In this document: one piece after another, positions 46,879-55,302 of the stretch
Position numbering within the stretch: position 1 is the stretch's first letter
How the letters are laid out: each line of letters opens with the position of its first letter
Source: Rosistilla carotiformis
GTDB lineage: Bacteria > Planctomycetota > Planctomycetia > Pirellulales > Pirellulaceae
Direction of reading: 5' to 3'
Length of the DNA stretch: 64,000 bases
Assembly (NCBI RefSeq): GCF_007753095.1
Contig: NZ_CP036348.1
Coordinates: 6,239,411-6,303,410 of the forward strand
Translations under genes and position numbers: made by a program
The notes under the pieces: generated by a model
Databases searched by the model: none
The model's input: only the letters and a program-made list of their open reading frames with translations
What the model was told of the DNA's origin: nothing

Positions 46879-48213
46879 ATGTCGAACCCGAAGTACCGCA
46901 TGGTCCGCACTCTCGCCCTGCTCGTGACCAGCTTTGTCTTGGGAAGTCTTTTTGCCAGCCTCGTGTTCGCGCAAGAAGCTTCCGAACCGGTCGTGGCTCG
47001 GGCACAGATGCAATTGCAAGTGGGCGACAAACTGGTCGACACCATCGAGAAGGGAGATCTCTTGACGGTGCTGGAGGACCGTGGCGAGAACTATCTGATC
47101 GTCACGTACAACGGTCACCGTGGCGTGGTCGCGAAAGTCAATGCGGTCAAGATCATCGAATCGGCCGACATTTATACCGAATTGATTCAAAAGAACCCTA
47201 CCGACGGACGACTGTACACGTTGCGTGCGTCCGCTTGGTGGGCGCTCAAACAGCATCAAAAAGCGTTGGATGACTTCGATCGCGCGATCAACCTGGGCTA
47301 CGACGCCCCCCACGCGTACTCGAGCCGCGGGATGTTCCACGCGGCGATGGGAGATTTTGATGAAGCGATCAAAGACTATACGACCGCGTTGGAGCGAGAT
47401 ACCGAGAAGGAAGACTTCTCACCGCTGCTGAACCGCGCGGCGGTCTACATGACCTTGCAAAACTTCCCCGCTGCGATCACCGATTACGACGAAGTGATCC
47501 TTCGCAAACCCGATCTGGCGAGCGCGTACCAACAGCGCGCCGTAGCGCACAAATTAAATGGTGACCTCGAGAAAGCCGTCTCCGATTTTGATCAAGCAAT
47601 CGAACTGAGCCCCAAAAACGTGTCGGCGCTCATGAGCCGTGGATTCGTCCACTTCCAACAATCCGATCACGCACGGGCAGTCGAAGATTTTGCGGCCGTG
47701 ATTGCGATCGAACCCCGCGCCGCAGCGGCTTACAACAATCGTGGCTTCAATCTTCAGAAGCTAGGTAAAACCGTCGAAGCCTTGGCCGACTACAACAAAG
47801 CCATTGAGCTGGCTCCCGATTACGCATTGGCCTACCAAAACAAAGCCTGGTTATTGGTCACCGCCAACGACCCGCAACTGGGGAATGCAAGTGTCGCGAT
47901 CGAAGCCGCCACGAAGGCAGGAGAGCTGAACAATTTCGCCATCATCAGCGACTTGGCAGCCATGGCGGCAGCGCTTGCAGCCGACGAGCAATTCGAAGAA
48001 GCGATCGGCTGGCAAGAAAAAGTGCTCGAGATGGCGGCCGAAGATCGCAAGCCGTACGCCGAGAAGGTGCTCGCGCTGTACCAAGACCATAAACCGTTCG
48101 ACCCCAAGTTGGCCGATGGCGACGCGTCCAAAAAGGACGCCAAAGAGGACGGGGCTCCGGCGAATTCCGAGTCCGACACCGATCCGAAACCTACATCTTC
48201 CGAAGACGAATAG
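46879..48213 (+). CDS. Exported TPR protein with SH3-like domain
   Basis: 444 residues. A signal peptide or anchor (TLALLVTSFVLGSLFASLVFA, about 10-31) is followed by a small SH3-like beta domain (about 45-90, VGDKLVDTIEKGDLLTVLEDRGENYLIV). About seven TPR units follow with the A-x-x-D-F/Y-x-x-A-I consensus: QKALDDFDRAINLG, DEAIKDYTTALE, EKAVSDFDQAIELS, VEALADYNKAIELA. The tail is acidic and Lys-rich (SKKDAKEDG). It is a probable protein-interaction platform outside the cytoplasm; partners are unknown. Confidence 0.85.
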   Translation: MSNPKYRMVRTLALLVTSFVLGSLFASLVFAQEASEPVVARAQMQLQVGDKLVDTIEKGDLLTVLEDRGENYLIVTYNGHRGVVAKVNAVKIIESADIYTELIQKNPTDGRLYTLRASAWWALKQHQKALDDFDRAINLGYDAPHAYSSRGMFHAAMGDFDEAIKDYTTALERDTEKEDFSPLLNRAAVYMTLQNFPAAITDYDEVILRKPDLASAYQQRAVAHKLNGDLEKAVSDFDQAIELSPKNVSALMSRGFVHFQQSDHARAVEDFAAVIAIEPRAAAAYNNRGFNLQKLGKTVEALADYNKAIELAPDYALAYQNKAWLLVTANDPQLGNASVAIEAATKAGELNNFAIISDLAAMAAALAADEQFEEAIGWQEKVLEMAAEDRKPYAEKVLALYQDHKPFDPKLADGDASKKDAKEDGAPANSESDTDPKPTSSEDE

Positions 48214-48298
48214 CCGGCGGTGTCCGCGTGCGGTCGAACAGCACTCAAGTTCACGCACCCAAAAGCGTTCCCTTCGCAACGGCGAGAGCCAACGCAAA

Positions 48299-48331
48299 AC
48301 GGCTCAAGGATGTTGCCATTCCTCGAGCCGT
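48299..48331. terminator. Hairpin between convergent genes
   Basis: Arms ACGGCTC (48299-48305) and GAGCCGT (48325-48331), with an inner GGA/TCC pairing. It lies between stops at 48213 (+) and 48382 (-). Termination is inferred from position. Confidence 0.5.
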
Positions 48332-48381
48332 ATCGCAAGCGAAAGCAATCGTGAAACACGGTTGCCGTTTTTCAAGACAGG

Positions 48382-48756
48382 TTACCAAGGGCCACGAATA
48401 TAGTGGACGCCAAATTGATCGGTGTGGCTGGGCCAATGTGGTGTCGGCCGGAACTGACCATACGGAACGCCCATCGGTTGAGGCATGTTGCGATTGAATT
48501 GATGATGGATCGGATACATCAGATTCTGGCTAACGCCCCATGAATAATTGGTCTGCATGTGCGCCGTCGGTGGTACGACCATGGCGACTGGAGCGCCCCA
48601 GTTCGAGTACTGGTAATGGCTGTGCCAAGGTCGGGTAGCGGCAAAGTTCATGGCCTGCACGTTGGTGCGACCGTAAATATCGACAGCTTCCGCGGCGGAT
48701 GTGCCCAGCGTGATGCCGGCAAGCATCGTCAAGGCGATGGTGATGTGTTTGTTCAT
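48382..48756 (-). CDS. Small secreted protein, His/Tyr/Asn-rich
   Basis: 124 residues from the ATG at 48756 (MNKHITIALTMLAGITLG); the frame extends to 48780. A signal peptide ends near AAEA. The mature part is rich in His, Tyr, Pro, Asn and Gln, with no Cys (NFAATRPWHSHYQYSNWG, HHQFNRNMPQP). No family recognised. The upstream neighbour at 48857 is similar in style, so they may be related envelope proteins. Confidence 0.65.
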   Translation of the reverse strand: MNKHITIALTMLAGITLGTSAAEAVDIYGRTNVQAMNFAATRPWHSHYQYSNWGAPVAMVVPPTAHMQTNYSWGVSQNLMYPIHHQFNRNMPQPMGVPYGQFRPTPHWPSHTDQFGVHYIRGPW

Positions 48757-48856
48757 GGCAATGGATGCTCCAGGGTGCAACGCCGTGAGCGACGCCGCGG
48801 GGGTGGCGAGATTCAGATCAAAGACAAAACGACCTGCTGTACCACGATACCTTCAT

Positions 48857-49417
48857 CTAGCGTGCGATTCGGAAAAAGTTGTACATCGTTTGGGCGTACT
48901 GCTTGGGAGCCACCCGATAAGTCGCCTTGGTTCGATTGGTGCCACGACCGTAATCATAATGATTGTGATAACGATCTTTGTGTTGATACAAATAGTTGTG
49001 TGGCATGAACGGTTGATAGGGAACCCAGGTGTGGCCGACGAACGCGGGAACGGGGCCCGGGGCAATGTACATCTCCGCGTTGACCTGATTTTGGCCGTTG
49101 GAGTAGTAATTGTAGAACAGGTCGGGCTGGGCGTATTGTTTGGGAATGTAGGGACCTTGCTGTCCGCCATGGGCCAACGCCGCAAGCCGGCCGGTGCCGT
49201 GATGGGGGACGCCCCCTTCGACGTATTCGGCTTCGCCATCGACGTATTCATCCGATGGAGACGCTTGGTAGCCTTCGACCACGCCTTCGCCGACCGCGAC
49301 ATCCGAGACAATTCGAGATTCCACAATATATTCGCCCGCAACTTGCTGGGCATTTGCCGCGGTGGTTGCCGACGCTGCAATGGTGACCGCTGCGATGAAT
49401 CGCGCTGTAAAACGCAT
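48857..49417 (-). CDS. Small secreted protein, Tyr/His-rich
   Basis: 186 residues; ATG at 49417 with GGGAGGAAG seven bases upstream. The signal peptide (FIAAVTIAASATTAANA) is clear. The mature part is acidic at first (EGYQASPSDEYVDGEAEYVEG), then Tyr/His/Asn-rich (FYNYYSNGQNQ, YLYQHKDRYHNHYDYG). No Cys and no known domain. It is on the same strand as 48382 with a gap of 100 bases and may be co-transcribed. Confidence 0.72.
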   Translation of the reverse strand: MRFTARFIAAVTIAASATTAANAQQVAGEYIVESRIVSDVAVGEGVVEGYQASPSDEYVDGEAEYVEGGVPHHGTGRLAALAHGGQQGPYIPKQYAQPDLFYNYYSNGQNQVNAEMYIAPGPVPAFVGHTWVPYQPFMPHNYLYQHKDRYHNHYDYGRGTNRTKATYRVAPKQYAQTMYNFFRIAR

Positions 49418-49862
49418 GATTCTTCCTCCCTGGAAGACGGATCTCAGAAGTGGGGCCCGAACGATGCAGGCGATCGCCCCGGACGTAGGATCGTGGTTCG
49501 TGTCTGAACTTTTGACAGCATTGTGTCTCTTGTCCGGAAGAAGTCTGTTCGTCCGGCTGTTGGGATCTTTTCGGTTCTATCTAGGTTCTCAAGCCAACGT
49601 TTTCTCTCCGGGGCTGCGTGTCACCCGCAACCGACACAGACCTCCCAGCCTGCGGCTAGGACCAAGTTTACGGAATCGCTACAATCGGCCACGATAGCGA
49701 CCCCGCAACAGGCACCGATTACCGCAACACGGCTCCCCACAAGAGCGAATGTTGCGAATTGTCGGGCCCGCCCGACGGCAAATAAGCTGAAGTCGAGCGC
49801 GCCGTTGCCGATAACCGAAGTAACGATGACACGGATTCTGACAGTCGACCGAGAAGGAAAAG
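49418..49862. other. Divergent intergenic region upstream of top6B
   Basis: 445 bp. It includes the top6B Shine-Dalgarno (AAGGAAAAG directly before the ATG at 49863). No other coding sequence, RNA gene or repeat is convincing. Confidence 0.5.
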
Positions 49863-51941
49863 ATGGCGGCCGGAACAAGCACCCCCAAGACACGTCGAAG
49901 CACTGCCGAAGCGATGGCCAAGGGCCAACGCGATATTTCGGTCAGCGAGTTCTTTGCAAAAAACAAGCATCTGCTGGGCTTCGACAATCCGCGAAAATCG
50001 CTGTTAACAACCGTCAAAGAGGCTGTCGACAACTCGCTCGACGCTTGCGAGGAAGCGGGCATTCTGCCGGTGATCTGGGTCCAATTGGAACCGACCCAAT
50101 CGGGGCGTTACCGAGTCTCGATCCAAGACAACGGGCCGGGGATCGTCAAGAAACAGATCCCGTTGATCTTCGGTAAACTGCTCTACGGCAGCAAGTTCCA
50201 CCGACTGCGGATGAGCCGTGGCCAGCAGGGGATCGGGATCAGCGCCGCCGGAATGAACGGGATGTTGACCAGCGGGCAACCGGTCAAGATCGTTAGCAAG
50301 GTCTCGGTCCGCAAACCTGCGCACTACTTTGAACTGCAGATCGACACCAAAAAAAATCAGCCGGAGATCATTAACGGCAAAGGGGATGGAATCGACATTC
50401 CTGCGGGGGAAAAGGGACGCCAGTACATCGAGAAGGCGGGGATCGCTTGGGAGACAGTGATCCCGCAGGAAGATGGAACCAGCGAAGACGTGACTCACGG
50501 CACACGGGTCACGATCGAACTGGCGGCCATTTACAAAAAGGGCCGGGGGAGCGTCGATGAATACATCGAACAGACCGCAATTGCCAACCCGCATATCACC
50601 GTGCACTACATCGACCCCGATGGAGCCAAGCGATCGTACTGGCGGAGCACGACCGAATTGCCCGCCGAAGCCAAAGAGATTAAACCGCATCCCTACGGCG
50701 TTGAACTGGGACATCTGATGGCGATGATGTCGGCCGATAGTGTCAACACGGTCGGCCAGTTCTTGCAGAGTTCGTTCTCTTGTGTAACCCCCGCAGTCGC
50801 GCGGCGGATCTGCGAAGCCGCGGGAATCAGCAGCCGGGTAACGACCAAGAAGATCGGCCGCGATGAAGCGGACAAAGTCTTCCACGCGATGCAGGAGGCG
50901 AATATTCGCCCCCCGGCAACCGATTGTGTTGTGCCGATCGGCCAGGGTCTGTTGCTGAAGGGAATCAGCACCGTCGTGCCGGGCGAGTTCTACGCGGCAT
51001 CGAGCCGACCGCCGGCGGTTTATCGCGGCAACCCGTTCATCATCGAAGTCGCGTTGGCGTACGGTGGCGGCCCCCAAACGCATGCGATCACGCGTGACGA
51101 AATGAACGAATTGATCGGGCAGACCGACGCGCGGACGCTGCGCAGGTTCCTGATGGATACGTTCAACGGCGTCGGCTCCGACGGTGCGGACAAGATCATG
51201 AAGCAAGCCGGGCTGAAGACCCGGAAGAGCCCCGCGAACCTCACGACCAAGGAGCGGTTGGCGCTGCACGACGCGCTGCAAAACGTCAGCATCAGCGAAG
51301 GGCAATCGATGCAGGTGATGCGGTTCGCCAATCGTGTTCCGCTGCAATTTCAAGCGGGTGCGTGTGCGATCACCCAAGCGGTGATGAGCATGAACTGGCG
51401 CAGCTATGGCTTGACGCAATCTCGCGGCAATCTGCCCAACGGTCCGGTTTCAGTGATGGTTCATGTGGCCAGCGTGTGGGTGCCGTTTACCAGCGAATCG
51501 AAAGAAGCGGTTGCGAATTATCCGGAGATCGAAAAGGAACTGCGGCTGTCGTTGCAGTTTGTTGGACGGAAGCTGGGAATGTTTTTGCGGCGTCGGCAAC
51601 GCGTGAAGCAAGAGGGGGAGCGGCGGAGCGTTTTCCTGCGGTATCTGGGCGAGGTCGCTCAAGCGGTTCACGGCATGAACGGCTGCAACACCCAAGAGGT
51701 CTACGACAATTTGCTGGAGGTTGCCAAGAAGAAGACAGCCGAGGCCGATGTGGTTCTCGACGAGCGCGGAAAAGTGATTCAGGACGAATCGGAACTCGAC
51801 CTCGGAGAGGGCGTGTTGATTGTCGACAACGCGGCCAAGACGGTGCCAGCCGTCGATGCCGCGGTCAAACCGGCTGCCGCGGAAGAGGAGACCGCCGAGG
51901 AAGACGAAGCGGTGGAACAGGGTGACCTGTTCGACGCCTAA
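49863..51941 (+). CDS. top6B: DNA topoisomerase VI subunit B
   Basis: 692 residues, longer than archaeal Top6B (about 530). It is the ATPase subunit of a type IIB topoisomerase that passes one duplex through another. The GHKL (Bergerat) fold is intact: VKEAVDNSLDACEEAG near residue 55, DNGPGIVKKQIPLIFGKLLYGSKF near 88-111 and SRGQQGIGISAAGMNGM near 118-134. A helix-two-turn-helix and transducer domain follow. The C-terminal extension is acidic and rich in Ala/Glu (VKPAAAEEETAEEDEAVEQG). The partner subunit A starts 143 bases downstream on the same strand. Topo VI is typical of archaea and plants and is rare in bacteria. Confidence 0.95.
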   Translation: MAAGTSTPKTRRSTAEAMAKGQRDISVSEFFAKNKHLLGFDNPRKSLLTTVKEAVDNSLDACEEAGILPVIWVQLEPTQSGRYRVSIQDNGPGIVKKQIPLIFGKLLYGSKFHRLRMSRGQQGIGISAAGMNGMLTSGQPVKIVSKVSVRKPAHYFELQIDTKKNQPEIINGKGDGIDIPAGEKGRQYIEKAGIAWETVIPQEDGTSEDVTHGTRVTIELAAIYKKGRGSVDEYIEQTAIANPHITVHYIDPDGAKRSYWRSTTELPAEAKEIKPHPYGVELGHLMAMMSADSVNTVGQFLQSSFSCVTPAVARRICEAAGISSRVTTKKIGRDEADKVFHAMQEANIRPPATDCVVPIGQGLLLKGISTVVPGEFYAASSRPPAVYRGNPFIIEVALAYGGGPQTHAITRDEMNELIGQTDARTLRRFLMDTFNGVGSDGADKIMKQAGLKTRKSPANLTTKERLALHDALQNVSISEGQSMQVMRFANRVPLQFQAGACAITQAVMSMNWRSYGLTQSRGNLPNGPVSVMVHVASVWVPFTSESKEAVANYPEIEKELRLSLQFVGRKLGMFLRRRQRVKQEGERRSVFLRYLGEVAQAVHGMNGCNTQEVYDNLLEVAKKKTAEADVVLDERGKVIQDESELDLGEGVLIVDNAAKTVPAVDAAVKPAAAEEETAEEDEAVEQGDLFDA

Positions 51942-52084
51942 GCAGCGGGTTAACACTGGACAACGTTCGAGGGTTGTCCCCAACAAGGACCGCGAGAAGG
52001 TCGCGGTGGGGAACGACCGGTATCAAGTTTGGCCTTCGTCACCGGTCGGTGCGGAGGTAGCGAAAACGATGGATTTCAAGAATC

Positions 52085-53242
52085 ATGGCTAAGAAAAAAC
52101 ACGCTCCCAAGAAGTTCGTTGCCGAAAAACCGAAGCCAGTCAAGCTGACGCCGATCGACAAATCGACACTCACCAAACTCGAGGGACTGGCGGACAAAGT
52201 CGTCAACGCCGCGATGCGGGGCCGCGACCCGTTTTTGGATATCCCCACGCGAGCGCTTTCGAACGTGCGTTTCAATAAGACGAAACGCTATATCGAGATG
52301 GGGAAGAACACGAACCGTCGCGAACTGTTCAATTTGAACCAAGCGCGGTCCTACATGCAGACGTTGTTGGCCGGCAGCGGATGCAAGGGTTTGATCGACG
52401 AAGGTAAAACGACAAGCATTCGTGGTCTTTATTACCGCATGAAGCATACGATCGAAGGTGCCAAAGAGGAGACCTTCAACAATCAGGGTGAATCCGACGC
52501 GGTGATCGAAGATTTGGAAGTGCTTGCCAATTCGCTGCGTGAGGAATTGCATCTCTATGCCGACAAACGAGGCGAGATGGTCGGCCCGATCGTCTTGGAA
52601 GACATGGGAGACGAGATCGATTGCGCGCGGATGGGCAGCGGTGGATACGGGATCCCATCGATCGTGGAACCCGATCGGATCAAATTCAAACGCTGCACCG
52701 CCGACTTCATCCTGCATGTAGAAAAAGGTACGGTTTGGCAACGGTTCAACGAAGACAAGTTCTGGAAAAAGCACAACTGCTTACTAACCCATGGTGCCGG
52801 GCAGCCGCCACGCGGCGTGCGTCGGTTACTGCATCGGATGCACAACGAATTGGAACTGCCGGTCTACTGCGTGCTCGATAACGACCCCTGGGGTTATTAC
52901 ATCTACAGCGTGATCAAGCAAGGATCGATCAACCTGGCGTTTGAATCGCAACGGATGACGATCCCCGACGCCAAGTTCGTGGGACTTCGCAGCATCGACC
53001 TCGAACGCTGCGGATTGGACATGAACGTAACGATCAAGATGAACGACACCGACCGCAAGCGGGCCAAGCAGATCATGAAGTACCCTTGGTTCGAGGGTAA
53101 AAAGCGTTGGCAAAAAGAAATCGAAAAGATGCTGCAGAACGATTTCAAGTTGGAAGTGGAATCGTTAATCAACCTTGGCATCAGCTACGTCACCGAGACG
53201 TACGTCCCAGAGCGTTTGGCCGAAGGGGACTGGTTGGATTAA
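52085..53242 (+). CDS. top6A: DNA topoisomerase VI subunit A
   Basis: 385 residues, close to the archaeal length (about 370). It is the DNA-cleaving subunit, homologous to Spo11. The CAP domain carries SIRGLYYRMKH, with Tyr117 (second Tyr) as the likely catalytic residue. The Toprim domain has the metal site: Glu213 in HVEKGTVWQRF and Asp265/Asp267 in VLDNDPWGYYIYS. A basic N-terminal tail (KKKHAPKKF) precedes the domain. It forms an operon-like pair with top6B. Confidence 0.95.
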   Translation: MAKKKHAPKKFVAEKPKPVKLTPIDKSTLTKLEGLADKVVNAAMRGRDPFLDIPTRALSNVRFNKTKRYIEMGKNTNRRELFNLNQARSYMQTLLAGSGCKGLIDEGKTTSIRGLYYRMKHTIEGAKEETFNNQGESDAVIEDLEVLANSLREELHLYADKRGEMVGPIVLEDMGDEIDCARMGSGGYGIPSIVEPDRIKFKRCTADFILHVEKGTVWQRFNEDKFWKKHNCLLTHGAGQPPRGVRRLLHRMHNELELPVYCVLDNDPWGYYIYSVIKQGSINLAFESQRMTIPDAKFVGLRSIDLERCGLDMNVTIKMNDTDRKRAKQIMKYPWFEGKKRWQKEIEKMLQNDFKLEVESLINLGISYVTETYVPERLAEGDWLD

Positions 53243-53303
53243 ACCGACCCAACGCTTGTCGCTCGCGATTGTCGAACGAAGTATTCAACGATCGGCGATT
53301 CGA

Positions 53304-53609
53304 TTAGATCTCAATGGTCTTGAAGCGACTGCGGTACATCCATCGCTCCCACCAACGGGGGCATCGCAATCGTGGGTCGTCCGCGGAGATGGTATTCTGT
53401 TTTCCGCGTCGCGTCCGCAGACGCACCTGTTGGTTGTCGAGCACTTCTTCGACGATCCAAAACTTGTCGACCAGGTAATGGTAGGTATCCCCTCCAGGGG
53501 TCGGATGGACATCCGTCGCGCGTGCACCGGGTGACGTACTGCTCTTCTGTTTGCGATAGATCACCCAATCGCCGCGTTTCAATTTCGAGACGTCCATGAT
53601 GCTGTTCAT
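53304..53609 (-). CDS. Small basic protein of unknown function
   Basis: 101 residues from the ATG at 53609, with GGAG four bases upstream; an inner ATG at 53597 (MDVSKLKRGDWVIYRKQK) is also possible. Soluble and beta-rich, with many Trp and Arg (RWWERWMYRSRF), no Cys site and no known motif. Its opening KRGDWVIYRK resembles small SH3-like folds. The longer frame to 53888 crosses the neighbouring gene and is rejected. It converges on top6A and diverges from 53640. Confidence 0.6.
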   Translation of the reverse strand: MNSIMDVSKLKRGDWVIYRKQKSSTSPGARATDVHPTPGGDTYHYLVDKFWIVEEVLDNQQVRLRTRRGKQNTISADDPRLRCPRWWERWMYRSRFKTIEI

Positions 53610-53639
53610 ACACTCCGTTGGATGGATCGTTGGGATACC

Positions 53640-53873
53640 ATGGAAAAACCGAGTCGGCGAGCGTTGGAGCAACTGACGTGTCCCCACCAGCCACGGCGAC
53701 CGTCGATGCTTATCGCCCCTCCCGACGAATGGGTCGAGAGTTCTGTGGCAAGGTCTCACAGCTGCCGTCACCAGGGTTCGTACAAGTGCGAAGTTTGCGA
53801 TCGCAGTGCGCCGGAATTGCAGGGAACGTGCGGCCGGGACTGTCAATCCCCAACGACTCAACCTACGAAATAA
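53640..53873 (+). CDS. Possible small zinc-ribbon-like protein
   Basis: 77 residues from the ATG at 53640 (MEKPSRRALEQLTCPHQPRRP). Several Cys/His pairs: CPH near 19-21, then CRHQG, CEVCDRS and CGRDC towards the C-terminus, so zinc binding is plausible. It diverges from 53609 (30 bases) and converges on cheX (stop 53881), so it fits the gap well. No Shine-Dalgarno is obvious and it overlaps short alternative frames. It may not be real. Confidence 0.45.
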   Translation: MEKPSRRALEQLTCPHQPRRPSMLIAPPDEWVESSVARSHSCRHQGSYKCEVCDRSAPELQGTCGRDCQSPTTQPTK

Positions 53874-53880
53874 CGGCATC

Positions 53881-54381
53881 CTAGGCAAGTATGGCGACCG
53901 GCGTGACGCTTGGGATTGGCGATTTCGAATGCTGTTTCAGCACCAACTCCATCGATACGGATCCCCATGCGGTGTCAAACCGAAGGCAGGTGCCGTGGTT
54001 CTCCGACCCAAAAGCGATCTCGCATTGACCTAAAATCACCGACGGCAAGGACATGTTCGTCGCTTCATTGCCTAACAATACGCGAGCCCGACCGGCAATC
54101 ATGTTGACAATTTCGCCCACCGCGTCGACGACATCCGAGTTCAGTTCGTGGGGGGTATCGCCCAACAAGGCTCCGGTCGCCTTGTAGGCAAAGTCGCGGG
54201 ATACGCTGAGCGCGGCCGTTCCGCAGAGCGCTCCGGAGATGCCGATAATACCTTTGATCTCATTGATGCGATCGGCGGTCGTCGATTCCCCGACCTCTTT
54301 CAACTTGGCATCACAGCCAAGGCAACTGTTAAAAATTTCTTCGACAGCTCGCTGGAAAGCTTCGTTTTCGGTAGTCAGCAT
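53881..54381 (-). CDS. cheX: Chemotaxis phosphatase CheX
   Basis: 166 residues from the ATG at 54381 (MLTTENEAFQRAVEEIF), with AAGGGG eight bases upstream. The CheC/CheX/FliY-type phosphatase motif E-x2-N is at Glu90/Asn93 (GEIVNMIAGRAR), followed by a beta segment of the CheX fold (SLPSVILGQCEI). CheX removes phosphate from CheY-P. It lies on the minus strand just downstream of cheY and diverges from cheA, so the pair is likely one transcript in the chemosensory cluster. Confidence 0.85.
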   Translation of the reverse strand: MLTTENEAFQRAVEEIFNSCLGCDAKLKEVGESTTADRINEIKGIIGISGALCGTAALSVSRDFAYKATGALLGDTPHELNSDVVDAVGEIVNMIAGRARVLLGNEATNMSLPSVILGQCEIAFGSENHGTCLRFDTAWGSVSMELVLKQHSKSPIPSVTPVAILA

Positions 54382-54469
54382 CTTACATGCCCCTTTAATT
54401 TGTTTTGGTTGGAACGTGGTCATGGGTCCGGATGGAGCTCGCGACAGTCACTGGCAAGCCGCTGCGTGG

Positions 54470-54844
54470 TCAGGAAGCCAGCGCGCTGAGATGCTTAACA
54501 AGTTTCTCTTGCAGCAGCTCGTTTTCAAACGGCTTGGGAAGAAAATCGGAAACGCCCGCCTGGATCGCTTCGATCACCCGACCGCGTTCGGATTCGGTGG
54601 TGATCATAATCACCGGGATGGTCGAACCCGCCTGGCGAATGTTTTTCAAGAGATCCAAACCGGTCATCATCGGCATGTTCCAATCGGTCAACACCATGTC
54701 GAACTGGGTTGTTTGAAAGGCGGTCCACGCTTGGGCTCCGTCGGCAGCTTCGACGACGTCGGTAACGCCGGCTGCATTGAGTGCCCGCAGTATGATCTTG
54801 CGCATGACGCCCGAGTCATCCGCCAAGAGAACCTTTTGGTCCAT
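54470..54844 (-). CDS. cheY: Response regulator CheY (single receiver domain)
   Basis: 124 residues from the ATG at 54844 (MDQKVLLADDSGVMRKI), with AGGA nine bases upstream; an in-frame start at 54928 is less likely. Key residues are intact: acidic pair Asp9/Asp10, phosphoacceptor Asp54 (LTDWNMP), Thr82/Thr83 (ITTES) and Lys104 (LPKPF). No output domain is present. It is probably phosphorylated by the CheA at 55303 and dephosphorylated by CheX. It is first in the cheY-cheX pair and 458 bases from cheA. Confidence 0.93.
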   Translation of the reverse strand: MDQKVLLADDSGVMRKIILRALNAAGVTDVVEAADGAQAWTAFQTTQFDMVLTDWNMPMMTGLDLLKNIRQAGSTIPVIMITTESERGRVIEAIQAGVSDFLPKPFENELLQEKLVKHLSALAS

Positions 54845-55302
54845 CGTCTCGTTCCTTTTCACTGATGTGTTTCGATATTGATTCGGCGCGAACCGATAGC
54901 GTGACCTATATTTTAGGTAGCAACTCAATTCAATTTCGAGTTCGCGTGGCCCTAACCACGCTTCACCCTAGATTACCTTAGCATGCAAAAGTGAGAACTG
55001 CGGGAAAAGAGTAGAAATTTACGCCCCCCAAAGATCAGCATGGATCTGATTCACCACGACATCCTCCACCCGCGTTTCTATTAAAGGAAGCGTTGGCGTG
55101 TCGATGGTTGGTCGTTACCCACCACAATCGTTATTTCCGGCAATTCTCACTTGCCGGACTCTTTCGCGCATGGAATCTTTGCCGGTTCTTCGGCATCGCG
55201 CGCCTCCGACGTCAAATTCACGGCTTATGTTTCGAGAGCCATGAATCAGGTTAGCCCGCTGCGCTCGCGGGGAACTTATTTAATCTCCTCGGAGGCAACG
55301 TC
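54845..55302. other. Divergent control region of the chemosensory cluster
   Basis: 458 bp between cheY (-) and cheA (+). It holds both promoters by position, and a strong Shine-Dalgarno GGAGG for cheA, whose start is GTG at 55303. I see no repeat or RNA gene. Confidence 0.5.

Noticed and set aside
50004-51419. 471-residue open frame antisense to top6B
   Set aside because: The plus strand encodes intact topoisomerase VI motifs; the antisense frame has an Arg/His-rich shadow composition.
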